Positions 43,915 through 52,148 of a stretch of 64,000 bases of DNA are shown piece by piece (positions within the stretch are counted from its first letter, which is position 1; every line of letters begins with the position of its first letter). The position numbers were made by a program, and so were the translations under genes. The stretch spans positions 461-64,460 of the forward strand of contig DEXV01000003.1 of the NCBI GenBank assembly GCA_002364325.1, written 5' to 3'. A model generated the notes under the pieces. It saw only the letters and a program-made list of their open reading frames with translations, searched no databases and was not told where the DNA came from. This DNA comes from Gillisia sp. UBA3175. Lineage in GTDB: Bacteria; Bacteroidota; Bacteroidia; Flavobacteriales; Flavobacteriaceae.

Positions 43915-44747
43915 TGTCTAATTATCTAGAGTTTCAATTTAAAATTGCTCCGCTTCAACCAGGATCGGAGATCTTAATTGCACAATTGGGATATGCTGGT
44001 TTCGAGAGTTTTGTGGAAACTGAAGATGGTATAACAGCCTATATTCAGAAGGAAGAATTTACTGAAGGATTTTTGGGGGACATTCAAATATTGAGTTCAG
44101 ATGAATTTATCATTTCTTACACTTCCAAAGAAATAGAACAAGTAAATTGGAACAGCGAATGGGAAAAGAATTTCAATCCTATTATAGTGGCAGATAAATG
44201 TTCTGTAAGGGCTCCATTTCACGAAAAGCCAGATACGGAGTATGATATTGTAATAGAACCTAAAATGTCCTTCGGGACCGGTCATCATGCTACTACACAT
44301 ATGATGTTGCAGCACATTTTAAAAAATGAGTGGGTAGGAAAAAGGGTTTTAGACATGGGTTGTGGAACTGGTGTGCTTGCAATTTTAGCAGAAATGAAAG
44401 GAGCAACTGCTTTGGATGCTATAGATATAGATAACTGGTGTTATTTAAATACGCGAGAAAATGTAGATCGTAATAATTGTACTCATATTAACGTTTACGA
44501 AGGGACTGCAGAAATGCTGAAAGAAAAGCAATATGATGTGGTGATAGCAAATATCAACAGAAATATTTTATTGGAAGATGTTCCAACTTATAGTAACTGT
44601 CTAGTTTCTGGAGGGAAAATGTTTCTAAGCGGATTTTATACTGAAGACGTTCCTGCAATTGAAAAAGTTTGTAAGGAGAACGGTTTAATATTTGAGGAAA
44701 AATTAGTAGAAGATAATTGGACTGCCGCAAGTTTTATTAAAGAATAA
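43914..44747 (+). CDS. prmA: Ribosomal protein L11 methyltransferase
   Basis: Trimethylates L11 using SAM. 277 residues: N-terminal L11-recognition domain (about 1-90), then the Rossmann methyltransferase domain with FGTGHHATT, DMGCGTGVLAILA and the NINRNILL motif (the family NxxxxxL). It overlaps tpiA by one base and is followed by clpS after 52 nt. Confidence 0.93.
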   Translation: MSNYLEFQFKIAPLQPGSEILIAQLGYAGFESFVETEDGITAYIQKEEFTEGFLGDIQILSSDEFIISYTSKEIEQVNWNSEWEKNFNPIIVADKCSVRAPFHEKPDTEYDIVIEPKMSFGTGHHATTHMMLQHILKNEWVGKRVLDMGCGTGVLAILAEMKGATALDAIDIDNWCYLNTRENVDRNNCTHINVYEGTAEMLKEKQYDVVIANINRNILLEDVPTYSNCLVSGGKMFLSGFYTEDVPAIEKVCKENGLIFEEKLVEDNWTAASFIKE

Positions 44748-44799
44748 TTTGTGGGAATTTGTATCTTTAATGCTGAATATCAATACATAATAGCGGAAG

Positions 44800-45078
44800 A
44801 TGAGTACGAAAGAAGAAGTGTTGGAGCAGAAAAAAACTGTAACCAAGAAAAACAGAGACCATGAGATCGTATTGTTTAATGATGATTATAACACGTTCGA
44901 TCATGTAATAGAAACGTTGATCTATGCCTGTGACCATACTCCAGAACAGGCAGAGCAGTGTTCGCTATTAGTTCACTATAAAGGAAAATGCACTGTTAAA
45001 ACGGGCCCCTACAATGATCTAAAACCACGTTGTTCAAAATTATTGGAAGCTGGTTTAAATGCAGAAATAACCGATTAA
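44800..45078 (+). CDS. clpS: ATP-dependent Clp protease adaptor ClpS
   Basis: 92 residues. Binds N-degron substrates and delivers them to ClpAP or ClpCP. The N-end-rule pocket motif is LFNDDYNTFDHVIETL, and the HYKGKC segment follows the usual HxxGxA position. The N-terminal 20 residues are the flexible tail. No Clp ATPase is nearby. Confidence 0.92.
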   Translation: MSTKEEVLEQKKTVTKKNRDHEIVLFNDDYNTFDHVIETLIYACDHTPEQAEQCSLLVHYKGKCTVKTGPYNDLKPRCSKLLEAGLNAEITD

Positions 45079-45211
45079 ATGTTAAATATTAGATCATTGA
45101 ATTAAATAATTGCACTAAAATTCCTACAAGTACTATATTTTTTATAAGTTTAGGTTATAATAATTGAGAAATTCGAAACACCTATCGATTATTACTAACT
45201 AAAACCAACTT

Positions 45212-46048
45212 ATGAAAATTAACAAATTATTTTTATTCCTTGCTGGAGCAGGGTTATTGTTCACATCATGTGAAAAAGAAGATTTATCAGTCTCACCTGA
45301 AGAAGAAGCTGTAAATATAAATTCGGAAGTACCAGAAACTGTGCTTCAAAAAATAGCTTCTCTACATTTTAATCCAGAAGGAGCAACCATCGGAAAAATT
45401 ATGCTTCCTGGTGGTGGATTTGAAAAAACATATATTGTTGAGGGAGATATCGTATTAAGTGCCGAGCAACTTAATAATTTGAGTCCAAGCGATATTACAG
45501 ATAAGCAATACAGAACTAACAATTTGGTTAGCAATAACAGGACTATAAATGTTATTGGATATACCGGAGGTTCACAAGCCCTAACTTCTAAACAGCGTAC
45601 TGCTTTACAATATGCTATTAATAATTATAATGCGCTAAATATCGGACTTTCGTTCACATTGACCTTTGGAACCAATTATTCATCTTATGATATCGTAGTT
45701 TATCAAACAATCAACGGTCAAGCCGGTGGAGTAGCAGGATTTCCAAGTAATGGGAACCCTTATAAATTTGTGCAAATTTACGATGGAATGGAGCAGTATA
45801 GTGTAGATACCAATGAGCATGTAATGACTCATGAGATTGGGCATACGTTAGGAATGCGCCATACAGATTGGTTTAGCCGCCAGAGTTGTGGGCAAACTGG
45901 TGAAGCGGCAGGATCTGATGGTGCTGTGCACATTCCAGGAACTCCAACAGGATACGATGCAAACTCTATAATGTTAGCATGTTTTGGTGCTAATGAAGAT
46001 GGAGAATTTGGATCTTATGATCGTGTAGCATTCGAATACTTATACTAA
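45212..46048 (+). CDS. M57-family (HEIGH) zinc metalloprotease, lipoprotein
   Basis: 278 residues. Lipoprotein signal with Cys at about 20 (LLFTSCEKED), a Ser/Glu-rich pro-region, then a metzincin-like catalytic domain with zinc motif HEIGHTLGMRH (HExxHxxxxxH) near residue 209 and a following Met-turn candidate (NSIMLACFG). The fold matches the dual-action HEIGH metallopeptidase family of Bacteroidota, secreted or surface proteins whose substrate is unknown. It is a single gene with its own terminator. Confidence 0.85.
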   Translation: MKINKLFLFLAGAGLLFTSCEKEDLSVSPEEEAVNINSEVPETVLQKIASLHFNPEGATIGKIMLPGGGFEKTYIVEGDIVLSAEQLNNLSPSDITDKQYRTNNLVSNNRTINVIGYTGGSQALTSKQRTALQYAINNYNALNIGLSFTLTFGTNYSSYDIVVYQTINGQAGGVAGFPSNGNPYKFVQIYDGMEQYSVDTNEHVMTHEIGHTLGMRHTDWFSRQSCGQTGEAAGSDGAVHIPGTPTGYDANSIMLACFGANEDGEFGSYDRVAFEYLY

Positions 46049-46076
46049 TATTACCACTAGGTGTTTCAAGATTTTT

Positions 46077-46105
46077 AAAATGGGCGTTCCAACGCCCATT
46101 TTTTT
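46077..46105 (+). terminator. Terminator after the M57 peptidase gene
   Basis: Perfect stem ATGGGCGT (from 46080) with ACGCCCAT around a TCCA loop, extended by A-T pairs, then a T-run. Confidence 0.88.
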
Positions 46106-46151
46106 GTTTAAAAAAACCAACTTAATGCTTTCTATTATTTAAAATAAAACA

Positions 46152-46159
46152 TATATTTG
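46152..46159 (+). promoter_or_regulatory. tRNA-Arg -7 box (TATATTTG)
   Basis: An exact TAnnTTTG match ending 12 nt before the mature tRNA; the -33 element is not clear. Confidence 0.55.
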
Positions 46160-46171
46160 CACCCGCAAAAA

Positions 46172-46245
46172 GGCCTCGTGGCGCAACTGAATAGCGCACT
46201 TGATTACGGCTCAAGAGGTTGCTGGTTTGAATCCAGCCGAGGTCA
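46172..46245 (+). tRNA. tRNA-Arg (anticodon ACG)
   Basis: 74 nt folding as a cloverleaf. The acceptor stem is GGCCTCG/CGAGGTC with one G-U pair. The anticodon arm is CTTGA-TTACGGC-TCAAG with ACG in the loop, and the T arm GCTGG-TTTGAAT-CCAGC has the usual TTTGAAT variant. The 3' CCA is not encoded. The anticodon A should be edited to inosine to read CGU, CGC and CGA. Confidence 0.96.
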
Positions 46246-46250
46246 CTTAT

Positions 46251-46297
46251 AAAACCAGTACTTTCCAATGATTTTGGAATTGCTGGTTTTTTTATTT
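46251..46297 (+). terminator. tRNA-Arg terminator
   Basis: AAAACCAG (46251-46258) pairs with CTGGTTTT (46283-46290), enclosing an inner TTCCAA/TTGGAA stem, then a T-run. 46298-46456 shows no gene. Confidence 0.8.
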
Positions 46298-46456
46298 GCA
46301 GTAAAATTGAACCTAATCTACCTTTTTAAGGAATTTTCTGGTAAAATAGCGAATAAAATATTCTGGAATGTTAAAATAGGTTTGCACTTTTAAAGCATTT
46401 AAGTAGGGTTAAATATCTCATTGGTGTACTTTATATTGTAGTAATGGTTTCAATAC

Positions 46457-47938
46457 TTATACCATAACAAATCCCAGGACTAAATACAGTAAGCAAGTTA
46501 TAACACCACCAATTATCGCGTAAGGCAATTGAGTTCTCACATGGTCTATATGATCACTTGCTGAGGCCATAGAGGAAATAATTGAAGTGTCCGATATTGG
46601 GGAGCAATGATCTCCAAAAACACCACCTCCCAAAGTTGCAGCAATAATTAAGGGTAGGTCTGCTCCATGTAAATTTGCCATTGGGATAGAAACTGCTAAC
46701 ATTATTGCAAAAGTTCCCCAAGATGTTCCAGTGGAAAATGAAATAAATGAGCTTATAATAAAAACTACCATTGGGAGAAATTCTGGAGATAACCAATCTT
46801 TGGAAGAAATTGCAATAAATTGTCCTGTACCTAATTGGTTACACGCATCTCCAATAGCAAAAGCTAAAAGCATTAAGAGTGCTAATGGCATTAATTCGCT
46901 AATTCCCTTAAGTACGAGATCTATCATCTCATTAGTTTTCATAATACCTTGAGATCTATACAAGATAATAGCTACAAAAATTGCCATACAAACGGCATAC
47001 AGTACCGCTGAAGATCCGGATCCTTGACCAATAGCTTGAAAAAGACGATCCCCAAAAGAGCTGTAATTTTCGACTTTATCCCATCCCGTTGCCGCTAAAT
47101 TAATCGGCATCATAAACACCATAGTGGCTAATGGAATAATCATATTGTAAGCTTTTGCTTTGATGCCTTCTTTAGGTTTGAAAGAAGTAATAGTATCTGA
47201 AAGCATAGGTTTGGCATTATCATTAAGAAGTTTGCCGGTTTCTTGCACCCTTTTTTCAGCTTTTGCCATTGGGCCAATATCTTTTTTAAAAATAATCACT
47301 AAAAAAACAATGAGTATCGCCAAAATTGGATAAAAGTTATAGGGAATAGAAGATAACATTAAAGAAAAGGGATTTTCTAAACCTTGGGTAACTAATAGAC
47401 CCATAATAAAAGCGCCCCAAGCATTAAATGGGATTAATATGGAAGAAGGGGCTGAACTGGAGTCTGCTATATAAGCTAACTTTTCTCTTGAAATTTTCAA
47501 TTTATCGAATACGGGCCTATATAATGTTCCCACCGTTAGAGAACTTATACTAGTTTCAACAAATAACAAAAGTCCAGTAAATAATGCTAATAGCTGGATA
47601 ATCACCCTGCTGTATCCGCTTTCCTTCTTTTCAAAATAACTAATTAGTTTGTTTAGTTTATTTATAAAACCTTCAACCCCTCTAGAATATTGAATGAATA
47701 GGAGCAAAGCCCCCACCAAAGCACTAAACATAATGGTCCTGGTGTTGCCTTCAGATTTAAAAACGTTTACTAAACCTTCAATTGCTGCAACGGTTCCAGT
47801 TAGGAAATTCCAATCACTCATGATTACCCAAGAAAACCAAATCCCGAAAAGTAAGGCGATGTAAACTTGTTTTGTTTTTAGAGCAAGAATTATAGCTATA
47901 ACAGGTGGTAAAATGGATAGGATCCCGTAATTCTCCAT
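46457..47938 (-). CDS. NhaC-family Na+/H+ antiporter
   Basis: 493 residues with about twelve transmembrane helices (MENYGILSILPPVIAIILAL first). The conserved NhaC-type segments FVETSISSLTVG and GDHCSPISDTSIISSMASA are present. It exchanges cytoplasmic sodium for protons, as suits a marine bacterium. The reading frame extends 20 codons further upstream (to 47998), but I favour ATG 47938, because the extra part (MFLYIYGHYLL...) has no counterpart I recognise. It is a single gene. Confidence 0.87.
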   Translation of the reverse strand: MENYGILSILPPVIAIILALKTKQVYIALLFGIWFSWVIMSDWNFLTGTVAAIEGLVNVFKSEGNTRTIMFSALVGALLLFIQYSRGVEGFINKLNKLISYFEKKESGYSRVIIQLLALFTGLLLFVETSISSLTVGTLYRPVFDKLKISREKLAYIADSSSAPSSILIPFNAWGAFIMGLLVTQGLENPFSLMLSSIPYNFYPILAILIVFLVIIFKKDIGPMAKAEKRVQETGKLLNDNAKPMLSDTITSFKPKEGIKAKAYNMIIPLATMVFMMPINLAATGWDKVENYSSFGDRLFQAIGQGSGSSAVLYAVCMAIFVAIILYRSQGIMKTNEMIDLVLKGISELMPLALLMLLAFAIGDACNQLGTGQFIAISSKDWLSPEFLPMVVFIISSFISFSTGTSWGTFAIMLAVSIPMANLHGADLPLIIAATLGGGVFGDHCSPISDTSIISSMASASDHIDHVRTQLPYAIIGGVITCLLYLVLGFVMV

Positions 47939-48095
47939 AAGCAGTTTAAAAAAGAGGAATAATGTTAATAAATAATGGCCATAAATGTATAAAAACAATT
48001 CGACCTATATCCAATCCTTAAATTGATAATTAATGGCTCTAAATATGTTTGATTTTTAGGCTGAATCTAGGTTCAGTTTAAAATTTCTATTACAC

Positions 48096-48130
48096 AAAAA
48101 AAGCCAACATTTTAAATGGTTGGCTTTTTT
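48096..48130 (-). terminator. Terminator of the S9 peptidase gene
   Basis: AAAAAAGCCAAC (48097-48108) pairs with GTTGGCTTTTTT (48119-48130). It lies 25 nt past the peptidase stop on the minus strand; A-runs and T-runs allow use in both directions. Confidence 0.85.
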
Positions 48131-48155
48131 ATAATAGTAATTTAGATTCTTTTTT

Positions 48156-50546
48156 CTATTCTTCTAACAAGGTTTCATTAAAGAGTTTCAGTATCCTTTT
48201 ATATTCATCTGTCCAACTGCTAGGCTCTACAAATCCGTGACCTTCTACAGGATATAATGCCATTTCCCAATTGTCTTTCTTCAGTTCTATTAAACGTTGT
48301 GAAAGTCTCACCACATCTTGAAAGTGAACGTTAGTATCTACCATTCCGTGAGCAATAAGTAAATTTCCTTCTAGGCCTTCAGCAAAATAGATAGGAGAAG
48401 AGCGTCTGTACGCAATTGGGTCTTCAGAAGGAGTATTTAAAATATTAGCAGTATATCCATCATTATAATGAGCCCAATCTGTAACCGATCTTAAAGCAGC
48501 ACCCGATTTAAAAGTTTCATTTTCATTGAACATTGCCATAAGAGTTATAAATCCTCCATAACTCCCGCCATAAATTCCAATATTGGCCTTGTCTATTCCA
48601 TGTTGTTCTACCAAATATTTTGCGCCATCCACTTGATCTGATAGGTCTTTTCCTCCCATATGTCTGTAAATAGCCGTTCTCCAATCCCTTCCATAACCGG
48701 CGCTTCCTCTATAATCAATATCTAGAACCGTGTATCCAAGATCGGTTAATAGATTATGGAACATGTATTCTCTGTAATAGGAAGACCACCATTTGTGAAC
48801 ATTCTGTAAATATCCTGCTCCATGAACAAATATTATTGCAGCTCCATTTTTGGCAGATACCTCAGGAATATAGATCCTTGCAGGAACCATAGTTCCATCT
48901 TCAGCTTCAAATTTTACAATCTCTGGAGCTCTCCAACTATAATTCTTAAATTCTAAAGATTGTCCTGAAGTTAGAGGAGTAGCAGTGGCATTTGCATTTG
49001 TTTCCTTTAGATATAGCTCCCAAGGTTTGTTGCTAAAGGAATGTAATATTGCCATAAGTTTCTCATCTGGCGAAAGACTCACCTCATTGCTACCAGTCAT
49101 GCTGGTTAGTTTTATCATTTTTCCACCCATAACTGGCATTTTGTAAAAATGGCGTTCGCCAGGTCCAACTTCAGAAGTGGTTAGGAACCAAGATTTTTTA
49201 TCATTGGAAAGCTGAGGGTCAAAAACTTCGAAATTCCCGGAAGTTAATGCTGTTTTCTTTCCGTTGTCTACATTTAAAAGATATAAATGGGAATAACCAC
49301 TTTCTTCAGATTGAAAATAAATATGTTTATTATCTGGAAGCCAGCCCAAGGTGCCTCCACCAAAAGAATATCCAATGCCAGGACCATTTATCCAAGCTTC
49401 ATCACGTTGTCTATCTAAGGCTTTTAATTTACCGGTTTCAAGATCTAATTTTGCGATCCATCTGTCTTTATTATCATAAGACCTCACATTTACAATAGCC
49501 TTCTCACCATTTTCAGAAAAATTAGCTCCCCAGGTAATTACCTCGCGAATGGTCTCTTCCCATTTTTTTTCTGGATAATCTTTTATATAATCTGGAAGAT
49601 CTTTAATCCCGGGAAGGTCTTTGGTTTCTACTAAATAAACGCTGTCTTTCGCGAAATTATAGATCGCTAATTCCACTTTTGTAATATCGTCTCCTACTTT
49701 AGATCTTGCAGGAAGATCTGTGGTATAACCCGAGGCATCTACATAATTTGGAACCACAGTTCTTTTATTATCTGCTCGTGTAATGAGGTTAAAGGTGGCA
49801 TATTTTAAATTAGAAGAAAGTTGCAAATTACTCACACTTTGTTTCCCAGTATAGAAAGTAAAAGGCTTATGATTTGTTCTATCTGTATACGCCTTGCTAG
49901 AATCACTTTTCTGTTCTCTTTGCATAACCACTCCCAGAAGGTCTAAATTGTCCTCTTTTAACCATTTTTCTCTGGCAGCTAATTTGCTCTCTTCTTTAGT
50001 TTTATCCTCGCCATTTTCGATATGTGTTAGCTTTCTAAAACTACCTTTTTTAAGATCGTAGAGATATAGATTGTCATCCATAACTACTGAAATAAGATTT
50101 TGATCAATCAAAAATTGTGGATCTGATATAGATTCGCCTAAGTCTAATAACAACTTATTGGAATTATCTGAAGCTGTGTAAAGCATCAATTTGTCATCTT
50201 GGATAAATACCATTTTAGATCGATCTGAATTAAAATCGCCTCTTTGTACAAGATTATTTCTTTGTTCAGAAAGCGTGGCCTTTACAATTTTTGAAGGATT
50301 ATTTAAAGCTATTTTATACAAGGAGTCGGCAGGATCTTTTGCCAAATTATAATCGAAATAAATAGTTTTGCTATCCTTGCTCCATTGTATATTGGAAGGG
50401 AAAGTTCCCATCCAGCTAGGATCCTGCATGATCTTTTCTACCGAAAGTTCACTAGTTTGTGAGAAGCCCGAAAAAGTGATTAAGAAAGTGAAAAGTAAAA
50501 TGAAGGAAGAATTACTGAAAAGCTTGCTATATAATGATTTTCTCAT
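48156..50546 (-). CDS. Secreted S9-family prolyl oligopeptidase / dipeptidyl peptidase
   Basis: 796 residues. The signal peptide (about 1-29, ending SGFSQ) is followed by a beta-propeller with repeated blade sequences (about 50-540) and an alpha/beta hydrolase domain. The triad is Ser662 (GGSYGG), Asp737 (MVDTN) and His770 (EGHGF). This is the S9 layout; without the Glu-Glu motif confirmed I do not call it DPP IV. It should cut small peptides in the periplasm. It is a single gene with its own terminator. Confidence 0.88.
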   Translation of the reverse strand: MRKSLYSKLFSNSSFILLFTFLITFSGFSQTSELSVEKIMQDPSWMGTFPSNIQWSKDSKTIYFDYNLAKDPADSLYKIALNNPSKIVKATLSEQRNNLVQRGDFNSDRSKMVFIQDDKLMLYTASDNSNKLLLDLGESISDPQFLIDQNLISVVMDDNLYLYDLKKGSFRKLTHIENGEDKTKEESKLAAREKWLKEDNLDLLGVVMQREQKSDSSKAYTDRTNHKPFTFYTGKQSVSNLQLSSNLKYATFNLITRADNKRTVVPNYVDASGYTTDLPARSKVGDDITKVELAIYNFAKDSVYLVETKDLPGIKDLPDYIKDYPEKKWEETIREVITWGANFSENGEKAIVNVRSYDNKDRWIAKLDLETGKLKALDRQRDEAWINGPGIGYSFGGGTLGWLPDNKHIYFQSEESGYSHLYLLNVDNGKKTALTSGNFEVFDPQLSNDKKSWFLTTSEVGPGERHFYKMPVMGGKMIKLTSMTGSNEVSLSPDEKLMAILHSFSNKPWELYLKETNANATATPLTSGQSLEFKNYSWRAPEIVKFEAEDGTMVPARIYIPEVSAKNGAAIIFVHGAGYLQNVHKWWSSYYREYMFHNLLTDLGYTVLDIDYRGSAGYGRDWRTAIYRHMGGKDLSDQVDGAKYLVEQHGIDKANIGIYGGSYGGFITLMAMFNENETFKSGAALRSVTDWAHYNDGYTANILNTPSEDPIAYRRSSPIYFAEGLEGNLLIAHGMVDTNVHFQDVVRLSQRLIELKKDNWEMALYPVEGHGFVEPSSWTDEYKRILKLFNETLLEE

Positions 50547-50745
50547 ACGAAATATGGATAGAAATTAATGATTCTTATTAAATTATAAGTGTTTGAAATA
50601 GAGTTCGCAATATAATAAATTAGGCTTGGACTCACACTCGGTCTCAATTTTAAAACTTTGCATGCTTTAAATGAAGGTTTAATTCAAAATTAATTATGGA
50701 AATTATGCAGATAGCTGTACTTTTAAATTAACCTAAAATTGCTTC

Positions 50746-51261
50746 ATGATAGATCTTCATACGTATATTAGAGAAATTCCAAATTTTCCTAAAGAGGGGA
50801 TTCAATTTAAAGATATTACGCCGCTCCTACAAAGCCCGCAAGCTATGAAGGAAGCGGTATCTCAATTTTTAAAACTAATTGGAGATGTTAAGATCGATAA
50901 AGTGGTGGCCATAGAATCTCGCGGATTTTTATTTGGAATGTTACTAGCCGAAAAGCTAAATGCGGGCTTTGTCCCAATTCGGAAACCTGGAAAATTACCG
51001 GGGGACACTTTTTCTGAGATCTATGAGTTAGAATATGGAAAAGACACCTTGGAGATCCATTCTGACGCCTTGAGAAAAGGAGAAAAGGTGATTGTTCATG
51101 ACGATGTTCTTGCAACTGGGGGAACAGCCAGAACAGCTTGTAATCTGGTTAAAAAAACTGGAGCAGAGATCGTACAGTGCAATTTCCTAATAGAATTATT
51201 GTTCTTGAATGGAAGAAATAAATTGAACTCTTTTGAAGTAGCTTCTTTACTGAAGTATTAA
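50746..51261 (+). CDS. apt: Adenine phosphoribosyltransferase
   Basis: Salvages adenine to AMP with PRPP. 171 residues. FPKEGIQFKDITPLL at the N-terminus, the VAIESRGFLFG segment, FVPIRKPGKLPG (adenine loop) and the PRPP motif VIVHDDVLATGGTA (DDVLATGGT) are all present. It ends directly against the convergent small ORF with no bases between the two stop codons. Confidence 0.96.
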   Translation: MIDLHTYIREIPNFPKEGIQFKDITPLLQSPQAMKEAVSQFLKLIGDVKIDKVVAIESRGFLFGMLLAEKLNAGFVPIRKPGKLPGDTFSEIYELEYGKDTLEIHSDALRKGEKVIVHDDVLATGGTARTACNLVKKTGAEIVQCNFLIELLFLNGRNKLNSFEVASLLKY

Positions 51262-51414
51262 TTAATCTAAGGCATTTTTAGTCACCCAAAGCTTCCAGCC
51301 AATAATTGCCAATTGCGCCTTATTTGCTTTGGTTAGATCTAATTCTTTCTTAGAATAACTGGGCAATACTTTCTGGTTGAATTTTGAAAGTGCCTTAAAA
51401 ATTCCCTTTTTCAT
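51262..51414 (-). CDS. Small basic conserved-looking protein, unknown function
   Basis: 50 residues from ATG 51414 (MKKGIFKALSKFNQKVLP); an in-frame ATG at 51468 would add 18 residues that look non-coding. The product is Lys-rich with a Trp near the C-terminus (GWKLWVTKNALD). I recall similar 50-residue proteins in other Flavobacteriaceae, sometimes labelled SsrA-binding, but this label is unverified. Its stop codon abuts the apt stop codon exactly. Confidence 0.6.
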   Translation of the reverse strand: MKKGIFKALSKFNQKVLPSYSKKELDLTKANKAQLAIIGWKLWVTKNALD

Positions 51415-51555
51415 ACAATAATGTTGGTTTATAGTAAAGGTATTTAAAATCAGGTAATTAGTAATCATATTTTATTGATTGATCAATCTCCTAATTTCTG
51501 TAGTTATTTCTTTATAAAATGTTTGGAAACAGTACTTATTCTATTTTGGCAATAT

Positions 51556-52098
51556 TCAACTTTCTTTAAATTCAAGAGCTTGTTTTATATGCGCCAAATG
51601 ATGATTGCAATGCCAGGCATATAATGCCATTGTATTCAAAATATTCATTGGTTGAGGCCTTTCCGGATGAATGTAGGTTTTTGCAAGAGCCTCTGCATCA
51701 AGAGACTTTAATAGGACTACCCATCTCGCATGTAGTCCCTCTAAAAGTTTTAAAGAATGGGAAATATCAGGTTCAATTGCATCTGGTAATTCTGCCCATT
51801 TACTTTCTACATAAGTTTTAATTGTTGGTAATTCTTCGGTTAGACAAAGTTTAAATCGGATAAATGCATTCATGTGACTATCTGCACAATGATGCACCAC
51901 CTGTTTAATTGTCCAACCTTCAGGCCTGTATCTGTAATTCAACTCACTGGAAGACAAATAAGGTACTATTTTATTAAGCCTATTAGGGAATTGGTCTATA
52001 TCGGTTATCCAATCATGTATTTGCTCATCAGAAATATTTTCTGGCTTACTAAATTTACCTATAGGATATTTTAGATCCTCTAAATTTTGAGATTGCAT
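51556..52098 (-). CDS. DinB/YfiT-type metal-dependent protein (bacillithiol transferase-like)
   Basis: 180 residues. The start DLKYPIGKF matches the YfiT/BstA branch. Metal-ligand histidines appear as the VVHHCADSHMN segment (about 68-78) and, later, WHCNHHLAHI (about 162-171). In Bacillus, BstA moves bacillithiol onto electrophiles; whether this organism makes bacillithiol cannot be seen here. Alternatives are a hydrolase or another thiol transferase. Confidence 0.8.
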   Translation of the reverse strand: MQSQNLEDLKYPIGKFSKPENISDEQIHDWITDIDQFPNRLNKIVPYLSSSELNYRYRPEGWTIKQVVHHCADSHMNAFIRFKLCLTEELPTIKTYVESKWAELPDAIEPDISHSLKLLEGLHARWVVLLKSLDAEALAKTYIHPERPQPMNILNTMALYAWHCNHHLAHIKQALEFKES

Positions 52099-52148
52099 AG
52101 CGTTTCAATTATTAACCTAAGATAGTTAGAAGTTAAATGCTATTTCTC

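Noticed and set aside
47939..47998. Twenty extra N-terminal codons on the NhaC antiporter
   Set aside because: MENYGIL at 47938 fits the family start; the extension is hydrophobic but unsupported. It cannot be fully excluded.
48156..50546. Specific name dipeptidyl peptidase IV
   Set aside because: The fold and triad fit the S9 family, but the double-Glu motif that defines DPP IV could not be identified with confidence.
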